38,112 bases of DNA from Chloromonas sp. AAM2 (lineage: Eukaryota; Chlorophyta; Chlorophyceae; Chlamydomonadales; Chlamydomonadaceae), in assembly GCA_004335635.1 (NCBI GenBank), contig QAXH01003165.1:47925-86036 (forward strand), read 5' to 3'. Every line of letters begins with the position of its first letter. The first letter of the stretch is position 1. This document shows, one piece after another, positions 35,560-38,112 of this stretch. A program made the position numbers and the translations under genes. The notes beneath the pieces were generated by a model. The model searched no databases, had not been told where the DNA came from, and saw nothing but the letters and a program-made list of their open reading frames with translations.

Positions 35560-35959
35560 GGCCACTGTAATCCCTTCAGAGCCAACAGACTGGTCTGCGC
35601 ACCACCTTTGCAACAATAACTGGGTTGGCAGGCTTGACGTGGGAAAATGCCTGCTCTGCATATTCTACACCTATACACAGGACGAGATGCTTGATTCAAC
35701 ACCAGGGCTGCCACTGATGCTTATGACGAGCACTCGATATGAGACAACGGTTTCAAACGGCGAACAAAGATTTCAAACGACCCCTGCGTCGGCTAACTGC
35801 AGCACCATACTCGTGCGGTCATTTTGACTTTGGTCCTTACGAATTCGTCGTAGTTTGAACCCACAAATACGAATTTCAAGCCCACATCGCTTGATTTGAC
35901 TCATTCCGACACCGCGCCATCGACATCGCCCTTTCGATAATAGACGTGAAGAGGATACG

Positions 35960-38007
35960 ATGCAAAGCCCAGCTCATTCAGCTCATGCAGCCTCTCGGCC
36001 AGCTCTTAATTTAGGTAAGGTGTGTTAGGGTTCTTGGTCTTGGTGACTTGGCATGGAACCAAAATGGAATGGACTAGTGTTCTGGGTGAACGCCCACGAA
36101 CAGAAGCGCTCGTTGGGTCGGTTCGCTGATTGCAGTGCAAAGCGGGGTACGCGCATATCGGACTCCGCTAGCGTTTCGAACCCAGCCAGTTCCAGCTGCG
36201 CGCTCGAGACTTGCTGTGCGCAAATGCCTCGCCGACGGCGATGCAGCAGACAGGCTCGCAGAGGTGGAGGCTTTGCAAGAAGCAATGCAGCTCTACGCTG
36301 AGGTGAGTCACGGCGGGAAAACTGACAAAGGTTCAGCATAGGCAAAGGTGCAAAAAAGCAACCATGGCTTCACCTTGTGTTCAGCTTGATGCTGAGCTTG
36401 TCTCAACTGGCACACCACGTCTCTAGTCACTCACCTGGGGGTTAGCAAGGAAGTAAAGCCACTGCAAAGCTGCAAGACAGCTGCAAGACAGCTGCTGGTT
36501 TCACCTCGTGTTAGCTTGAAGTTGCATTTTAATGTTGCAGCTGGTACACACATGTTGTGGGGTGAGATGTTTGAACTTGGTCTCACCCCACAACATGTGT
36601 GTAACATTAAGATGCAACCTCCTCACCTTGCAGGCACAAGAGATGTCTCAGCGTCAGGTGCTACAAGAATTGATGCAGATGGAAGTCTCAGACATGGCCT
36701 ACTACAAGTCTGAGCCAGGGGACAGCACCTCTCCCAGCACTCCTAGCCGGCCCAGCTCCAGCACCAGCACAAGCAGTGCAAGCACGCCTCATCCTGGTTC
36801 CATCCGACGTGTGCCGGTCACTTCAGCAGCAGTGAAACCGCTGCAGAGCTTCTGGGTGGAGCAGGGTCTGAAGGCCCACACCGCGCAAAGCATTGCCAGG
36901 GACATGGTTGAAGCCGAGTCTCCCTTCTGTGATATCACGCTCCTGGCCACACAGGTCCAGAGGCTGGGCAGGGTCATCCCTGGGAGCGTGCAGGTGAGAG
37001 ACACGCACTGGCCAAACCGTGAATGCTTAAACTGTCCCTCATTGACCTAGTGGCATCCCAGCTGAATGGATGTGGTGAGTGGCAAACATCACAACCTTCA
37101 AGCCCTGATGTCAGTAGCCTGGCACACGTTTTAAAGCCTGGAACAAGCCTGCAACATCAAGAATGATATGTCACCATGGAAACTGTACCCAGAAATCACA
37201 ACACATCTATATGCAGCTTCAGGCCGGTCACACTTTGCCTTGCCCGACCCACGTGTGCACAACTTGCCTTGTGGACGACTACGTGGATTGTCGACCCACG
37301 TGGATTGTCGATGGGTTGTCCCACATCTGGCGTATGTCACGTGACCCCTATGATGCACAGGACATGGTTGCCCGCGACTGGCGAATTCTAGATGCCACGC
37401 CCACCACAGTGGCTCAACACTACGTTCAGCTCGTGCAGCTGTTCCCGGACAGCCTGGACGTGTCAGAGCTGGCGTGCAAGCAGCCAAAGCTATTGTGGGT
37501 TCCGTGCATTCTGCGTGCATACCAGCAGAGGATTTGAACAATGGGAACTAGAGTTTGCCAGTCTGCAAGCTGGTATCAACAGGATGTTGTTGGCAAGCTG
37601 GCTGCACTATCATTATCACTTGTATTGCCTCAAAAAGAGCTTCATAGGTCAGACCTGTACGTTTCTATCCTCACACTGGTTGATATCCTACCACACTTCA
37701 GGTACTGTGACGATCTTGTGGGTCAGTTCGAGGCTGTGGTGGTTAAGCTCGCTCAGTTGCACCCCTCGCACAGCCGGGACGAGGCGCGCGCACTGCTGGT
37801 GAGGCTAGGATACGTTTCGTTTCAGATGTGAAAACACACACAAGCTGCTTTGGCACATTCTGTCTGCAACAATACGAAATGGCGTGTTTGCAGATTGAGT
37901 ACCCGGAGCTGATGTTTCGCATGTCTTACTACATGCACGTGCGCACCCTGGACGAGCTGCCCATTGAGCTGCAGAACATCATGGTGCACACAGGGGGAGG
38001 TCTGCAG
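35960..38007 (+). CDS. Probable organelle-targeted helical protein, perhaps mTERF-like, 5' part (at least 309 aa)
   Basis: Exons: 35960-36014, 36136-36302, 36634-36993, 37361-37494, 37702-37798, 37894-38007 (927 bases, phases consistent); it continues past the window. Residues 1-50 (starting MQSPAHSAHAASRPALNL) are rich in Ala, Ser, Pro and Arg and nearly free of acids, a likely chloroplast or mitochondrial transit peptide. Residues 100-130 are a Ser/Thr/Pro-rich linker. After that the protein looks all-helical: FWVEQGLKAHTAQSIARDM, then two similar units with Leu-rich helices ending LACKQPKLL and LLIEYPELMF. Helix pairs that end in a Pro-Leu-Leu type motif recall mTERF repeats, the helical fold of organelle transcription and RNA factors; I cannot confirm the family. 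The exon 4 acceptor at 37361 is the least certain, because the frame stays open upstream of it. Intron 2 holds a long hairpin. Confidence 0.6.
36521..36618. repeat. Long perfect hairpin in intron 2 of the last gene
   Basis: Inner stem 36545-36567 pairs perfectly with 36581-36603 (23 bp, starting TACACACATGTTGTGGGGTG) around a 13-base loop. An outer stem pairs 36521-36536 with 36603-36618 (15 of 16, sharing one boundary base), with an 8-base bulge on the left. It ends only 15 bases before the exon 3 acceptor, so it may hide or present that splice site. A small-RNA precursor is also possible. Confidence 0.85.
37221..37235 (+). repeat. Isolated match to the MITE end
   Basis: AGGCCGGTCACACTT is identical to 4022-4036, the outer end of the element in ABCB6 intron 5. 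No second end is seen here; it may be a solo remnant. It lies in intron 3 of the last gene (36994-37360). Confidence 0.45.
37274..37309. repeat. 18-bp direct repeat
   Basis: ACGTGGATTGTCGA occurs twice 18 bases apart in intron 3 of the last gene. The frame stays open across it, so inclusion in an extended exon 4 is conceivable. Confidence 0.5.
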
Positions 38008-38112
38008 GTGGGATTGGGCTGAGGATGGGTTGGTATAGGATGACAGGTGTCTTGACATGCAGGTGGGATTGGGCTGAGGATTGGTTGGTATACGATGACA
38101 GGTGTCTTGACA
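38003..38112. repeat. 55-bp tandem duplication that repeats a 5' splice site
   Basis: Two copies with only a few differences, beginning GCAGGTGGGATTGGGCTG. The first copy contains the end of exon 6 and its donor (CAG then gtggga); the second repeats GCAG/gtggga inside the intron. The array is cut by the window edge, so more copies may follow. Confidence 0.88.

Larger units (their letters stand above)
34850..35959. other. Intergenic region between RPS11 and the last gene
   Basis: It contains the RPS11 3' UTR with a TGTAA at 35035, the second copy of the flanking repeat (35526-35559), an A-rich run near 35499, and a partial direct repeat of TTTCAAACG around 35750-35780. No gene is supported. 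The promoter of the last gene lies at the right end. Confidence 0.55.

Overview
This is nuclear DNA of an intron-rich eukaryote, most likely a chlorophyte green alga. It has many short exons (45-230 bases) joined by mostly GT-AG introns of 100-970 bases, plant/green-algal TTTAGGG telomere-type repeats at 5734, TGTAA motifs (the chlorophyte poly(A) signal) after three genes, and transit-peptide-like N-termini. The species cannot be named from the sequence. Gene models below were assembled by eye from splice signals; in every model the exon phases agree.

Layout: (1) 442-1812 minus, 5' part of glyoxalase II (GLX2), running off the left edge, with tandem arrays at 1-175 and 281-460. (2) 2012-14909 plus, a 24-exon half ABC transporter of the ABCB6/HMT1 type with an N-terminal TMD0. 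It starts only 199 bases from GLX2 and diverges from it. Its introns hold a MITE-like element (4024-4644), a telomere-like tract, a large minisatellite (about 6960-7480) and a 156-base foldback (9150-9305). (3) 16342-20620 plus, a nine-exon radical SAM enzyme of the ArsS (arsenosugar biosynthesis) family with a probable organelle transit peptide. (4) 22159-24152 plus, a SOUL haem-binding protein with a signal peptide. (5) 25693-30749 plus, an E2 ubiquitin-conjugating domain fused to an F-box-like segment and a long C-terminal region. (6) 33106-34849 plus, ribosomal protein S11 (uS17). (7) 35960 to beyond the right edge, plus, a probable plastid- or mitochondrion-targeted helical protein, perhaps mTERF-like.

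The first four genes share a chemical theme. Glyoxalase II regenerates glutathione. HMT1/ABCB6 transporters move thiol-metal conjugates or porphyrins. ArsS makes arsenosugar precursors. SOUL proteins bind tetrapyrroles. In a eukaryote neighbourhood need not mean joint function, but the shared GLX2/ABCB6 promoter and the neighbouring ArsS make a thiol/metal(loid) detoxification neighbourhood worth testing. E2, S11 and the last gene look unrelated.

Other structural points are two GC-AG introns (ArsS intron 7, RPS11 intron 1), two arrays that repeat a 5' splice site together with adjoining exon sequence, two long intronic hairpins and several dispersed repeat pairs. Most long open frames on the minus strand lie in repeats or opposite exons and are not genes. 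I saw no rRNA, no complete tRNA and no CRISPR.
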